This document shows, piece after piece, positions 51,111 to 60,037 of a DNA stretch of 64,000 nt. Source of the stretch: GCA-2698665 sp047611265 (GTDB taxonomy: Bacteria > Pseudomonadota > Gammaproteobacteria > GCA-002705445 > GCA-002716945); NCBI GenBank assembly GCA_047611265.1, contig JBLFWM010000004.1, forward strand, positions 1 to 64,000, read 5' to 3'. Position 1 is the stretch's first letter; the number at the start of each line of letters is the position of its first letter. The notes under the pieces were generated by a model. That model saw only the letters and a list, made by a program, of their open reading frames with translations. It was not told where the DNA came from and did no database searches. The translations under genes were made by a program, and so were the position numbers.

Positions 51111-51775
51111 TATGTAATCTCTAAAATATATCTGTTTGTATCAAAGTAAGGGGTTTCAATTTTTGTAATATCTATCTTTGCCTTTAAGCTATCGCAATGT
51201 TTATTCATATCATCTTTTAGAATAAGTGCGTTTGAGCCTGTGAGTAAAAATATTTTTGAGGTAGCTCCCAAATTATTTCTGACCATATTAACAATATATG
51301 CCAGCTTTGCTTCAAATGATAATTTAGACACCACCTTGTTGCTAAAGTTTTTGAAAATTACTGCTGCGGGACTTTCTGTTATTATCATTTTATTAATATC
51401 AGTCTTCACTATATCTATATTTTCTAACTTAAGTATTAGCTTAACATGTTCTAAAAACCTTATAGGATTATCTCTTCTATCTAACAGAGTAATATGGTCA
51501 TCTGGCCTAAAAAAGGATAATAATATCCCTGGTATTCCTGCTCCTGTACCAATATCTAGTAGCGGCCCCTTTGGAAGATGACTAAGCATAGAAAGCGAGT
51601 CAAAAAAATCTCTTTGTAAAAAATACGTACGGTCACGCGTAGAAATTATATTATTTTGTTCATGCCACTTAAAAAGTAGCCTAAGATATTCTTCTACCGT
51701 CTCAATAACAGAATTATCAACATTTAATGACAATGCCGTTAAAATCTTATCTAGTTCAGGGTCTGGTTTAATCAT
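51110..51775 (-). CDS. rsmG: 16S rRNA (guanine527-N7)-methyltransferase
   Basis: A 221-residue SAM-dependent rRNA methyltransferase. SAM motif LLDIGTGAGIPGILLSFF and upstream 'FLQRDFFDSLSML' (the RHIxDSL region, diverged). Located between mnmG and parA as in most proteobacteria. Confidence 0.93.
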   Translation of the reverse strand: MIKPDPELDKILTALSLNVDNSVIETVEEYLRLLFKWHEQNNIISTRDRTYFLQRDFFDSLSMLSHLPKGPLLDIGTGAGIPGILLSFFRPDDHITLLDRRDNPIRFLEHVKLILKLENIDIVKTDINKMIITESPAAVIFKNFSNKVVSKLSFEAKLAYIVNMVRNNLGATSKIFLLTGSNALILKDDMNKHCDSLKAKIDITKIETPYFDTNRYILEIT

Positions 51776-51819
51776 AGTGTTATTTGTGGGTTGGTGAGTA
51801 ACAGGATAATAGCAGGTTT

Positions 51820-53694
51820 TTATAAAGAGTGTTTTTTAATATATATTCTCAATAAAGAAATAATCGCAGGGGTTACTCCAGAAATTCTAGAAGCCTGGCC
51901 TAATGTGTCAGGCATAATTTCTGATAATTTTTCTTTTGCCTCGTTAGATAAACCTTTAATTTCGTTATAAATTATTTGCCCAGGAATTTTTATATTTTGT
52001 GTTTTTAAACTATTTAACACTTCTCGATCTTGTCTCTTCAGGTATCCTTCGTATCTTTCCTGTATTGCAACCAAGTGGCCAATATCTGAATTTATAGTTT
52101 CACCAAAAGATTCTAATCCCTGAATATCTTTATATCCAATATCAGACATTTTAAGTAAACTCTTCATTGTTTGGGCGTTCTTTAACTTAAGATTAAACTT
52201 TTTTTCTAAAATTGAAGAAACTTTGCTGGATGGTAATATTTTTATTTCCTCAAGCCTTTTGCTTTCGGCCTCAATCTTTTTAATTTTGTTTTGCAGAAAT
52301 AACAATCTCTCGGTAGAGACAACTCCGAGTTTATGACCAACAGCCGTTAATCTTTCGTCGGCATTATCTTCACGCAGTCTCAGCCTGTGTTCTGCTCTAC
52401 TAGTGAACATCCTATAAGGTTCGGTCACGCCTAAAGTTACTAAGTCATCAATCATAACCCCTATATATGCTTGGTCTCTGTTAGGACACCACATCTCAAT
52501 ATTCCTGACAGAACAAGAAGCATTAATTCCTGCAATTATTCCTTGGGCAGCAGCTTCCTCATATCCAGTAGTGCCATTGATCTGGCCAGCAAAAAATAAA
52601 TTTTTAATTTTTTTAGTTTCTAAATATTTTGTAAGTCCACGCGGATCAAAGTAACTATACTCTATTGCATATCCGGGCTGGGTGATTTCACAGTTTTCTA
52701 ATCCCTTAATTGTTCTTAAAAAACTTAATTGAACATCTTCAGGCAAACATGTTGAAAGACCGTTGGGATATATCTCTTTGTCTGAAAGAGTTTCTGGCTC
52801 AAGGAAAACCTGGTGAGAGTCCTTGTCATAAAACCTCTCCACCTTGTCTTCAATAGAAGGGCAATATCGTGGTCCAACAGAATCTATAACTCCATTATAC
52901 AGCGGTGACAAAGATTGATTATCTTTGATAATTTTATGTGTTTTATTATTTGTATAAGTTATATGACATGGTGTTTCAGAGATAATATTTGGAGTCTGGC
53001 CATAATGATCATGCATATATGATAGGCATGGCTTATTTTCATCGCTTCCTTGTTCTTCTAGTAAGGAATAGTCTATTGAGCTTTTTAAAATTCTTGGTGG
53101 CGTACCAGTTTTAAGACGCCCAAGAGAAAACCCATATTTTTTAAAAAAGTTTTCTAGTTCATTTGATGCATTATCGCCCAGTCTACCCGCAGAAAATGAT
53201 TTATTTCCAACATGGATTTTACCGCCAAGGAATGTTCCTGTTGTTAAAACAACCGTTTTTGCAAAAATTTTAACGCCATTAGACATGACCACTCCTTGAA
53301 GGGTTTCATTGTCTACAATAATATTAGACACCATGCCTTCTATAACACTAAGGTTTGTTTGAGCGTCAATTGCTTGCTGCATTTTTAACTTATAGGTATC
53401 TCTGCATGTTTGAATTCTTGTTGCTTGGACAGCCGGGCCTTTGCTAGCATTAAGCTTACGCCTCTGCAACGCAGAATAATCTGCAATTTTACAAATTAGG
53501 CCATCTAAAGCATCAACTTCTTTTGCCAAATGTGATTTACCTATCCCTCCAACAGCAGGGTTACAGCTCATCTGTCCAATGCTATCATGCTTCATGGTAA
53601 CGAGAGCTACGCTAACATTTGCTCTTGCAGCAGCATGTGCAGCTTCACAACCTGCATGCCCTCCACCTATCACAATTACATCAAATTTTTTCAT
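51820..53694 (-). CDS. mnmG: tRNA U34 carboxymethylaminomethylation enzyme MnmG (GidA)
   Basis: A 624-residue FAD protein which with MnmE modifies the wobble uridine of certain tRNAs. FAD site 'DVIVIGGGHAGCEAAHAAAR', 'MSCNPAVGGIGKSHLAKEVD', 'RLKTGTPPRI', 'FFAGQINGTTGYEEAAAQG' and C-terminal 'ARISGVTPAIISLLRIYIKK'. Lies 2 bp after mnmE. Confidence 0.98.
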   Translation of the reverse strand: MKKFDVIVIGGGHAGCEAAHAAARANVSVALVTMKHDSIGQMSCNPAVGGIGKSHLAKEVDALDGLICKIADYSALQRRKLNASKGPAVQATRIQTCRDTYKLKMQQAIDAQTNLSVIEGMVSNIIVDNETLQGVVMSNGVKIFAKTVVLTTGTFLGGKIHVGNKSFSAGRLGDNASNELENFFKKYGFSLGRLKTGTPPRILKSSIDYSLLEEQGSDENKPCLSYMHDHYGQTPNIISETPCHITYTNNKTHKIIKDNQSLSPLYNGVIDSVGPRYCPSIEDKVERFYDKDSHQVFLEPETLSDKEIYPNGLSTCLPEDVQLSFLRTIKGLENCEITQPGYAIEYSYFDPRGLTKYLETKKIKNLFFAGQINGTTGYEEAAAQGIIAGINASCSVRNIEMWCPNRDQAYIGVMIDDLVTLGVTEPYRMFTSRAEHRLRLREDNADERLTAVGHKLGVVSTERLLFLQNKIKKIEAESKRLEEIKILPSSKVSSILEKKFNLKLKNAQTMKSLLKMSDIGYKDIQGLESFGETINSDIGHLVAIQERYEGYLKRQDREVLNSLKTQNIKIPGQIIYNEIKGLSNEAKEKLSEIMPDTLGQASRISGVTPAIISLLRIYIKKHSL

Positions 53695-53696
53695 AA

Positions 53697-55034
53697 TTAT
53701 TTACCAATACAAAAGTCTGAGAATATTTTATCTAACAAATCCTCGTTGACATCTCCACCCATTATAGCAACTAAGCTAACATGGGCTAAGCGTAATTCCT
53801 CTGCCACTAACTCTAATTGTAGATTATTGTTGCAATCAAGTGCCATGTAAAGGTTTTCTAAGCAAGATTTTAGATGTTCACGGTGACGCAATCTTGCTGT
53901 ACCGGTTGTTTCATCATCTGGGACACTATTCTCAGACAGCTTCCTTTTTAGATTATCCATGCCAAGATTTTTAGTTGTAGACACGTTAAAATAATTAACA
54001 CCGCTTCTGCTTATCACTGCTGGGTCAGCTCCAGTAAGGTCAATTTTATTGTTAACAACCCAATAATTATTAATTTTATTTTCAATAATTAAAGCCTCAT
54101 CCTCTTTATCAAAACCAACAAAATCATCTACAACATATAAAACCAGGCTTGCTGTATTTATAGATTTTTTGGTAATTTCTATGCCTTGCAATTCTATACT
54201 GTCAGAAGTTTTTCTAAGCCCAGCCGTATCAATAATAGTAATATTATTTTTAGCAAGAACTACTTCGTGGTGAAGAGCATCTCTTGTGGTCCCGGGCATT
54301 GATGAAACTATTGATCCTTGCTCCCCAAGAAGAAGATTTGCGAGGGATGATTTTCCAACATTAGGTTTCCCGATGATTGTTATAATAGGTGTTTTATTAA
54401 CTACTATCCCATTATCTACAGACTTTATAAGTTTGCTTAACTTAGATATTAAAGAATTTATTGTATTAAAATTATTTTTGTTACTATTATCTGGAGAATC
54501 ATCTTCCGGAAAATTAATACAAGCTTCAATATTTGCTCTAAGTATAAGCACTTCTTCAATTAATAGTTCTATGTTTTTTGAGAAGTTACCCTGAAGCGTA
54601 ATCATTGCGGCTTTAGACGCGCTGATATGAGAAGCATTTATTAAATCTGCTATTGCTTCAGCTTGAACTAAATCAATTTTGTTATTTAAAAATGCTCTTT
54701 CGGTAAACTCGCCTGGTCTAGAAAGTCTTGCGTAAGTATCACAGATATTTTCTAAAATAAAATCCATTGTAATTGGATTACCATGTGACTGTATTTCTAA
54801 CATGTCTTCGCCCGTATAAGAAGAGGGGCCTTTATAATAAATTACAATTACATCATCAATTAAAGCATTACTCTTATCATGTATTTTTACATTAGTTGCA
54901 AATCTTGGTTTAAGTTCGCGCCCTATAAAATCTTTAATTACTGTAAGTACATTTTTTCCTGACACTCTTATCACGCCTATAGCTGACTTCCCATGAGCTG
55001 TAGAAATTGCTGCTATTGTTTCTTTGGTCGTCAT
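53697..55034 (-). CDS. mnmE: tRNA modification GTPase MnmE (TrmE)
   Basis: A 445-residue GTPase partner of MnmG. N-terminal folate-binding domain ('TTKETIAAISTAHGKSAIGV', IRVSG), G domain with GKPNVGKSSLANLL, 'VSSMPGTTRDALHHEV', DTAGLR and NKIDL. Ends with the catalytic C-terminal CIGK motif. Confidence 0.97.
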   Translation of the reverse strand: MTTKETIAAISTAHGKSAIGVIRVSGKNVLTVIKDFIGRELKPRFATNVKIHDKSNALIDDVIVIYYKGPSSYTGEDMLEIQSHGNPITMDFILENICDTYARLSRPGEFTERAFLNNKIDLVQAEAIADLINASHISASKAAMITLQGNFSKNIELLIEEVLILRANIEACINFPEDDSPDNSNKNNFNTINSLISKLSKLIKSVDNGIVVNKTPIITIIGKPNVGKSSLANLLLGEQGSIVSSMPGTTRDALHHEVVLAKNNITIIDTAGLRKTSDSIELQGIEITKKSINTASLVLYVVDDFVGFDKEDEALIIENKINNYWVVNNKIDLTGADPAVISRSGVNYFNVSTTKNLGMDNLKRKLSENSVPDDETTGTARLRHREHLKSCLENLYMALDCNNNLQLELVAEELRLAHVSLVAIMGGDVNEDLLDKIFSDFCIGK

Positions 55035-55039
55035 AGGGT

Positions 55040-56641
55040 TTAAGTAATTATTCTTTTATTAATAACATATTGTTGTGCTATTGAAAGAATATTATTTGTC
55101 ACCCAATAAAGAACAAGCCCTGATGGGAAAGTTGCGAATAAGAAAGTAAAAACAAAAGGCAAGGCAAGAAATATTTTTGCCTGCATTGGGTCAGTAGGAG
55201 CTGGATTCAGTTTTTGTTGAGCATACATAGATATTCCCATGAGGACAGGTAAAATATACAATGGATCTGCGCTTGATAAATCTTCTATCCATCCAATAAA
55301 AGGTGCATGCCTCATCTCAACACTTTCAATAATTACCCAATATAGGGCAATAAAAACAGGTATTTGAATAAGTATCGGCAAACAACCACCCAAAGGGTTT
55401 ACTTTTTCTTCCTTATAGATTTTCATCAACGCCGCACTAAATTGTTTTTTATCATCCCCGTATCTTTCTTTCAAAGCATTCATTCTTGGCGTTAATTTTT
55501 TCATTTTAGCCATGGACTTATAACTGGCCTCTGATAATTTGAAAAACACTATTTTAATCAAAATGGTGAGCATAATAATTGACCACCCCCAGTTGCCAAA
55601 AATTAAATGAATTTTTTCTAAAATCCAAAAAAGTGGGGCTGCAAGAAAAGTTAGAACACCGTAATCAACTGTAAGCGCAAGACCAGGCGCTAAGTCTGTT
55701 ATTTCAGCCTGAACTTTTGGCCCTATGTATAATTTACTATCAAAGGACTGAGATTCACCGGGAGACAAAGTAATGTAATTATCAACACTCCCAATTTGGT
55801 AACTGTTTTTATTGTCTTCAGAAAGCAATCTTGTGTAAATAGTTTTTGTGTCAGAGCCTTTCTCTGATGGCAGCCATGCAGTAAAAAAATAATGTTGGAT
55901 CATACTTATCCAGCTTGTCTTTGCTTTTTTTAGAAAACTTTCATCTGCTATGTCTGAGAAATCAATTTTATTAAATTTGTCTTCACTGTCAAAATAAGCT
56001 GCGCCAGTATAAGTGTAAAGCATTCCATTCCCTTCAGTCTCTTCACCACGGCTCAAAGTATTGTATTGTCTCCATTCAATTTTTTTGTTAGAAGTATTTT
56101 TAACTAGTTGTTGAACTTCAACCAGATGACTATTTCTGGTAAACGTGTAGCTTTTAATAACCTCTGTTAAGCCAGACGAGGTTCCTTTGATAGATACTGT
56201 TAATTTATTATTATTCCCAAGAGAATATTTGCTTTTAACTGAAGTGTATTCTGTTGGAGCATCTAATTCTCGGCTCTGGACATTAGCAAGAGCAGTATAG
56301 CGTGATCCTTTTGTATTATTTAAAAGCTTAACTTTTTCATCAGAAGACCCAAAATATTTTAGGTATTTAAGCAGTTCTGAAGAAATTATAGCTCCGTCAT
56401 TTAGGCTAATATCAACCTTCAGCGTGTCTGTTATTACTTCAATGCTTTTATTGAAACTAACCGGATTGCTTTTAATGATTTCTTGTTTTGGTTCTACATA
56501 TGTTTGCTCGTTTATTGAGCTTGTCTCTGGGATATTTGGCTGCGAGTCAGTAATCGGCTGGCCACCGTCATTATTCGATGCGTCAAACAGTAAAATAAGA
56601 ACTAGAAATAAAGAGCTATATAAAAATATTCTATTATTCAT
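55040..56641 (-). CDS. yidC: Membrane protein insertase YidC
   Basis: A 533-residue insertase for inner-membrane proteins. N-terminal membrane anchor from MNNRIFLYSSLFLVLILLF, a large periplasmic domain as in Gram-negative YidC, and the conserved core 'GWSIIMLTILIKIVFFKLSE' and 'NPLGGCLPILIQIPVFIALY'. The start is the ATG at 56641; an in-frame extension of 16 codons would lie inside yidD. Overlaps yidD by 8 bp. Confidence 0.96.
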   Translation of the reverse strand: MNNRIFLYSSLFLVLILLFDASNNDGGQPITDSQPNIPETSSINEQTYVEPKQEIIKSNPVSFNKSIEVITDTLKVDISLNDGAIISSELLKYLKYFGSSDEKVKLLNNTKGSRYTALANVQSRELDAPTEYTSVKSKYSLGNNNKLTVSIKGTSSGLTEVIKSYTFTRNSHLVEVQQLVKNTSNKKIEWRQYNTLSRGEETEGNGMLYTYTGAAYFDSEDKFNKIDFSDIADESFLKKAKTSWISMIQHYFFTAWLPSEKGSDTKTIYTRLLSEDNKNSYQIGSVDNYITLSPGESQSFDSKLYIGPKVQAEITDLAPGLALTVDYGVLTFLAAPLFWILEKIHLIFGNWGWSIIMLTILIKIVFFKLSEASYKSMAKMKKLTPRMNALKERYGDDKKQFSAALMKIYKEEKVNPLGGCLPILIQIPVFIALYWVIIESVEMRHAPFIGWIEDLSSADPLYILPVLMGISMYAQQKLNPAPTDPMQAKIFLALPFVFTFLFATFPSGLVLYWVTNNILSIAQQYVINKRIIT

Positions 56642-56888
56642 GTGTTTTTGACCCAAGTTTTGGAATAGGGTCATAGCCATGACTGCCACCAGGGCGGCAA
56701 CTAATTAATCTTTTTCCTGCGTAATAAAGACCTCTCAAAAGACCGTGTTCCTTAAGAGCTTCTAACGTATATTCTGAACAAGTCGGAATGTGCCTACAGT
56801 TTGACTGAAGCATAGGGGACACAAATATTTGGTAACACCTAATAATTATAATTGGGATTGCTGTAGTAATTTTATTGATAGTTTCCAT
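56634..56888 (-). CDS. yidD: Membrane protein insertion efficiency factor YidD
   Basis: An 84-residue protein with an N-terminal amphipathic helix and the conserved core 'CRHIPTCSEYTLEALKEHG', 'RGLYYAGKRLISCRPGG' and HGYDPIP. Helps YidC-dependent insertion. Overlaps the rnpA end by 43 bp and yidC by 8 bp, a compressed arrangement. Confidence 0.93.
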   Translation of the reverse strand: METINKITTAIPIIIIRCYQIFVSPMLQSNCRHIPTCSEYTLEALKEHGLLRGLYYAGKRLISCRPGGSHGYDPIPKLGSKTHE

Positions 56889-57193
56889 TCTTGCATAAGA
56901 ATATCACTTATTTCATCTTTTTCAGAATAGATTTTTGAAGAAATTAATAAGAGGATGTCGAATGATCCTAGTTCTCCCAGGCAATCTCTAAAGCTCTCTC
57001 TGATGGTTCTACGAATTCTGTTTCTAATAACAGCCAGTTTCACTGCTTTTTTAGTAATTTGGATAGCAATTCTGGGTCGATCTAAATTATTGTTAAAGTA
57101 TAATAAGCGGCAGTTTTTTTGCACTATTTTATTAGCGTGCCTAAAACTACGCAAGGTGTTTGAAGAAACTTTAAGATATATGTTGTTATCCAC
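56846..57193 (-). CDS. rnpA: Ribonuclease P protein component
   Basis: A 115-residue basic subunit of RNase P that helps mature tRNA 5' ends. RNR motif 'VIRNRIRRTIRESFRDCLGE' and the preceding KKAVKLA are diagnostic. Starts with GTG (9 bp after rpmH). The N-terminal half is diverged. A DnaA-box-like TTATCCACA overlaps the start codon. Confidence 0.93.
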   Translation of the reverse strand: MDNNIYLKVSSNTLRSFRHANKIVQKNCRLLYFNNNLDRPRIAIQITKKAVKLAVIRNRIRRTIRESFRDCLGELGSFDILLLISSKIYSEKDEISDILMQEWKLSIKLLQQSQL

Positions 57194-57194
57194 A
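57186..57194 (+). promoter_or_regulatory. Perfect DnaA-box match
   Basis: TTATCCACA identical to the DnaA consensus, straddling the rnpA start, about 250 bp from dnaA. A single box in coding DNA may be chance, but its place beside dnaA is suggestive. Confidence 0.35.
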
Positions 57195-57202
57195 ACAGAA
57201 AA

Positions 57203-57337
57203 CTAGGCGCAGAGTACAGCTCTGCCTTTTGCTCTTCTAGCGCTTAAAACAGCTCTACCAGCAACAGTGCTCATGCGAGACCTGAAACCATGTTTGCGTT
57301 TGCGCTTTATGTTGCTTGGTTGAAACGTTCTTTTCAT
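57203..57337 (-). CDS. rpmH: 50S ribosomal protein L34
   Basis: A 44-residue very basic protein: MKRTFQPSNIKRKRKHGFRS, then RMSTVAGRAVLSARRAKGR, ending AVLCA. This is the universal L34 sequence, full length. First gene of the leftward rpmH-rnpA-yidD-yidC-mnmE unit, divergent from dnaA. Confidence 0.97.
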   Translation of the reverse strand: MKRTFQPSNIKRKRKHGFRSRMSTVAGRAVLSARRAKGRAVLCA

Positions 57338-57440
57338 AATATTATTACCCGACCTGTATACTGCAAATTATATATTTCTTTGTCAATATATAATTTTGAT
57401 TATTTTTGTGAGATATTAGTTTCTCAACTAGTGAAAAAAT
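57338..57440. other. rpmH-dnaA divergent intergenic region
   Basis: 103 bp, very AT-rich, between the leftward rpmH and rightward dnaA. Every gene from mnmG to rpmH points left and every gene from dnaA to xth points right, so the strand switch marks the origin domain. No full DnaA box is seen inside; it probably holds the promoters of both units. Confidence 0.5.
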
Positions 57441-58748
57441 ATGAATAATACAGGTTTATGGGATAAATGCCTACAGGCATTCTGCGACAACCTCTCAGAA
57501 AAACAAATGAAAATGTGGATTCACCCTCTTGAGGTCAGCTGTGATAGCGATACTCTGCGCGTTATTGCGCCAAATAAATATATAAAAGACATTGTAGAAA
57601 GTGATTTTATTGAACTAATTAAAGAAATAGTCCTAGCTAAAAGCAACAATGAGGTATCGGTGGTTAAACTATCCTTGCCAGAAGTTAAAGCTACAGCAAG
57701 AATAATTCCTAAAACAAAAAGCTCTAGTATAAAATCTTCGCTGAATCCTGACTTAAATTTTGAAAACTTTGTTGAAGGAAAATCTAACCAGCTTGCAAAA
57801 GCAGCTTGTTCATCAGTGGTAACAGAGCTTGGACAATATAACCCCCTTTATATATATGGTGGGGTGGGGTTAGGTAAGACTCATTTGCTACACTCAATAG
57901 GAAATGAAATTCTCAAGCAAGACAAAAAAAAGAAGGTTGTTTATTTACACTCAGAAAAGTTTGTTCAAAACATGGTTACCGCATTAAGGACTAATAAAAT
58001 AGAAGAGTTTAAAGATTTTTATAGGTCTGTTGACGCTTTGCTGTTAGATGATATTCAATTTTTTGCGAACAAAGAGAGGTCACAGGAGGAGTTTTTCCAT
58101 ACTTTCAACACGTTGTTTGAATATAAGAAACAGGTCGTCCTAACATCTGATAAATACCCTAAAGAGATAGCTGGTTTAGAGGAAAGGATTAAATCTAGAT
58201 TGGTGTGGGGAATGAGTGTAACAATAGATCCCCCAGACTTAGAAACACGCGTGGCTATTTTACATGGTAAGGCAGAAGCTGTGAACCAAAAAATTCCAGA
58301 TGATGTTGCTTATTATTTGGCAAAAAACGTATATTCAAATGTGAGAGAGTTAGAGGGGAGTTTAAGACGGGTTTTAGCTACAGCGCATTTTAAGCGAATG
58401 CCGGTTACCTTGGCTTTTACAAAAGAAACCTTAAAAGACCTAATATCATTACAAGAAAGGCTTATGACTATAGAGCAAATACAGAAAACAGTGGCAACTT
58501 ATTATAACGTGAGGGTTTCAGACTTATTGTCTGCAAAAAGAGATAGAAAGATTACGCTCCCAAGACACATTGCTATGTCTATCGCAAAACAACTAACCAG
58601 CCACAGCCTCCCAACCATAGGGGACGCTTTCGGTGGAAGAGACCATACAACTGTTCTCCACGCTTGTAAAAAAATAAAAGCCTTAAGGTTAACCTCGGCA
58701 TCGTTAGACCAAGATTGTCAAAACATATTACACACGTTAAATAATTAA
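57441..58748 (+). CDS. dnaA: Chromosomal replication initiator DnaA
   Basis: A 435-residue AAA+ initiator. Domain I (about 1-85, 'WIHPLEVSCDSDTLRVIAPN'). AAA+ with Walker A GGVGLGKTHLL, Walker B ALLLDDIQFF, 'LTSDKYPKEIAGLEERIKSR' and VRELEGSLRR. DNA-binding domain IV with signature GGRDHTTVLHACKKI. Shorter than E. coli DnaA (467) because of a short domain II linker. Confidence 0.98.
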   Translation: MNNTGLWDKCLQAFCDNLSEKQMKMWIHPLEVSCDSDTLRVIAPNKYIKDIVESDFIELIKEIVLAKSNNEVSVVKLSLPEVKATARIIPKTKSSSIKSSLNPDLNFENFVEGKSNQLAKAACSSVVTELGQYNPLYIYGGVGLGKTHLLHSIGNEILKQDKKKKVVYLHSEKFVQNMVTALRTNKIEEFKDFYRSVDALLLDDIQFFANKERSQEEFFHTFNTLFEYKKQVVLTSDKYPKEIAGLEERIKSRLVWGMSVTIDPPDLETRVAILHGKAEAVNQKIPDDVAYYLAKNVYSNVRELEGSLRRVLATAHFKRMPVTLAFTKETLKDLISLQERLMTIEQIQKTVATYYNVRVSDLLSAKRDRKITLPRHIAMSIAKQLTSHSLPTIGDAFGGRDHTTVLHACKKIKALRLTSASLDQDCQNILHTLNN

Positions 58749-58923
58749 CTGTTAGTAAACCCTGGAAAAGAAATTAACAACTTATAGTCCACAAGTTATA
58801 CAGGATTTAATCAACCTGTAAAAATACCCCACTAACCACAACTCACAAATTAAACAACAACAGCTTTAACTTTCAAGGAAAATTATCAAAACATAATAAT
58901 AAAAATAATATATAATTTTAAAT
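58749..58923. other. dnaA-dnaN intergenic region, possible origin part
   Basis: 175 bp, AT-rich, larger than other gaps nearby. Contains degenerate DnaA-box-like 9-mers, TAGTCCACA (58785-58793) and CTAACCACA (58832-58840), each 7 of 9 to TTATCCACA, followed by an A/T-rich run before dnaN. It could be part of oriC or just the dnaN promoter; the evidence is weak. Confidence 0.3.
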
Positions 58924-60036
58924 ATGATTATATCCATACAGCGTGAAAAACTAATTAACCCGTTAAAACAAATGGTGGGTGTTTCTGAGAAAAAGCAAAC
59001 TATGCCTATATTAGGCAATGTTCTTCTTAGAAGTGAAGAAGGATCGCTTTTACTTGTTTCTAGCGATTTAGAGGTTGAGGTTTCCACGTCTATCCCCTAT
59101 GAAACAGAGGGTGGTATTAACACAACCTTACCTGCTCGGAAATTTCTTGATATTCTTAAATCTCTGCCGGGTTCTGATCTAGTGAACATAGAGGTTGGTG
59201 AAACTAAGGCGACGATTAAGTCTGGAAGAAGTAAGTTTACTCTTGCGACGATTCCAGGTTCTGAATTCCCCTACAAAGAAGAGGTTAATGAATTTAAATT
59301 TAGTGTGTTAGCGGCAGACCTTGATAACCTTATCGGTCAAACAGGTTTTTCAATGGCGACACAGGACGCGAGGCATTTTCTAAACGGTATGTTTTTAGAA
59401 GTGTCAAAAAACAAACTAACTGTTGTTGCTACTGATGGGCACAGACTGTCAATGTCTTCAGCTAAAACGGAAAACCCCATCGATGAACCAGTGAGTTGTA
59501 TAGTGCCAAGAAAATGCATTATTGAAATTAAACGTATTTTAACAACATTTAAAGACAATAAAGAGAATTTAGTAGAATTTATGGTTACAAACCGCGAAAT
59601 AGTTATTAAAATTGATGGGTTTATTGTTAAAAGTAAACTAATCGAAGGGAACTACCCAGACTATAAAAAAGTGTTTCCTGAATCACTTCCCCATAAACTC
59701 ACCACCGACAAACAAGACCTAAAAGCAGCACTTCAAAGAATGTCTATTCTTTCCAATGAGCAATTTAAGGGGGTTAAGCTGTCCCTTAACAAATCAGACA
59801 TAAAACTGTCAACAAACAACCCTTCTTTAGAAGAGGGTGAAGACAACATACCTTGTGAGTACTCGGGTGAGAGCTTTGATATTGGCTTTAACTTAAGTTA
59901 CTTACTTGAGGTTATTGACGTGATCTCTTCTGATAATATTGAAATACAACTCAACAACGCTGATTCCGGGTGCTTAATATCATCTAAAGATGAAGCCGCT
60001 ATGAATAAATATATTATTATGCCAATGCGGGTTTAG
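58924..60036 (+). CDS. dnaN: DNA polymerase III beta sliding clamp
   Basis: A 370-residue ring clamp that tethers polymerases. Landmarks: 'MPILGNVLLRSEEGSLLLVS', 'TLPARKFLDILKSLPG', 'DARHFLNGMFLEVSKNKLTV', VATDGHRLS and the C-terminal hydrophobic-groove end KYIIMPMRV. Between dnaA and recF, in the standard order. Confidence 0.98.
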   Translation: MIISIQREKLINPLKQMVGVSEKKQTMPILGNVLLRSEEGSLLLVSSDLEVEVSTSIPYETEGGINTTLPARKFLDILKSLPGSDLVNIEVGETKATIKSGRSKFTLATIPGSEFPYKEEVNEFKFSVLAADLDNLIGQTGFSMATQDARHFLNGMFLEVSKNKLTVVATDGHRLSMSSAKTENPIDEPVSCIVPRKCIIEIKRILTTFKDNKENLVEFMVTNREIVIKIDGFIVKSKLIEGNYPDYKKVFPESLPHKLTTDKQDLKAALQRMSILSNEQFKGVKLSLNKSDIKLSTNNPSLEEGEDNIPCEYSGESFDIGFNLSYLLEVIDVISSDNIEIQLNNADSGCLISSKDEAAMNKYIIMPMRV

Positions 60037-60037
60037 T

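Noticed and set aside
58866..59087. Minus-strand frame across the dnaN start
   Set aside because: Antisense shadow of dnaN; composition and position do not support a gene.
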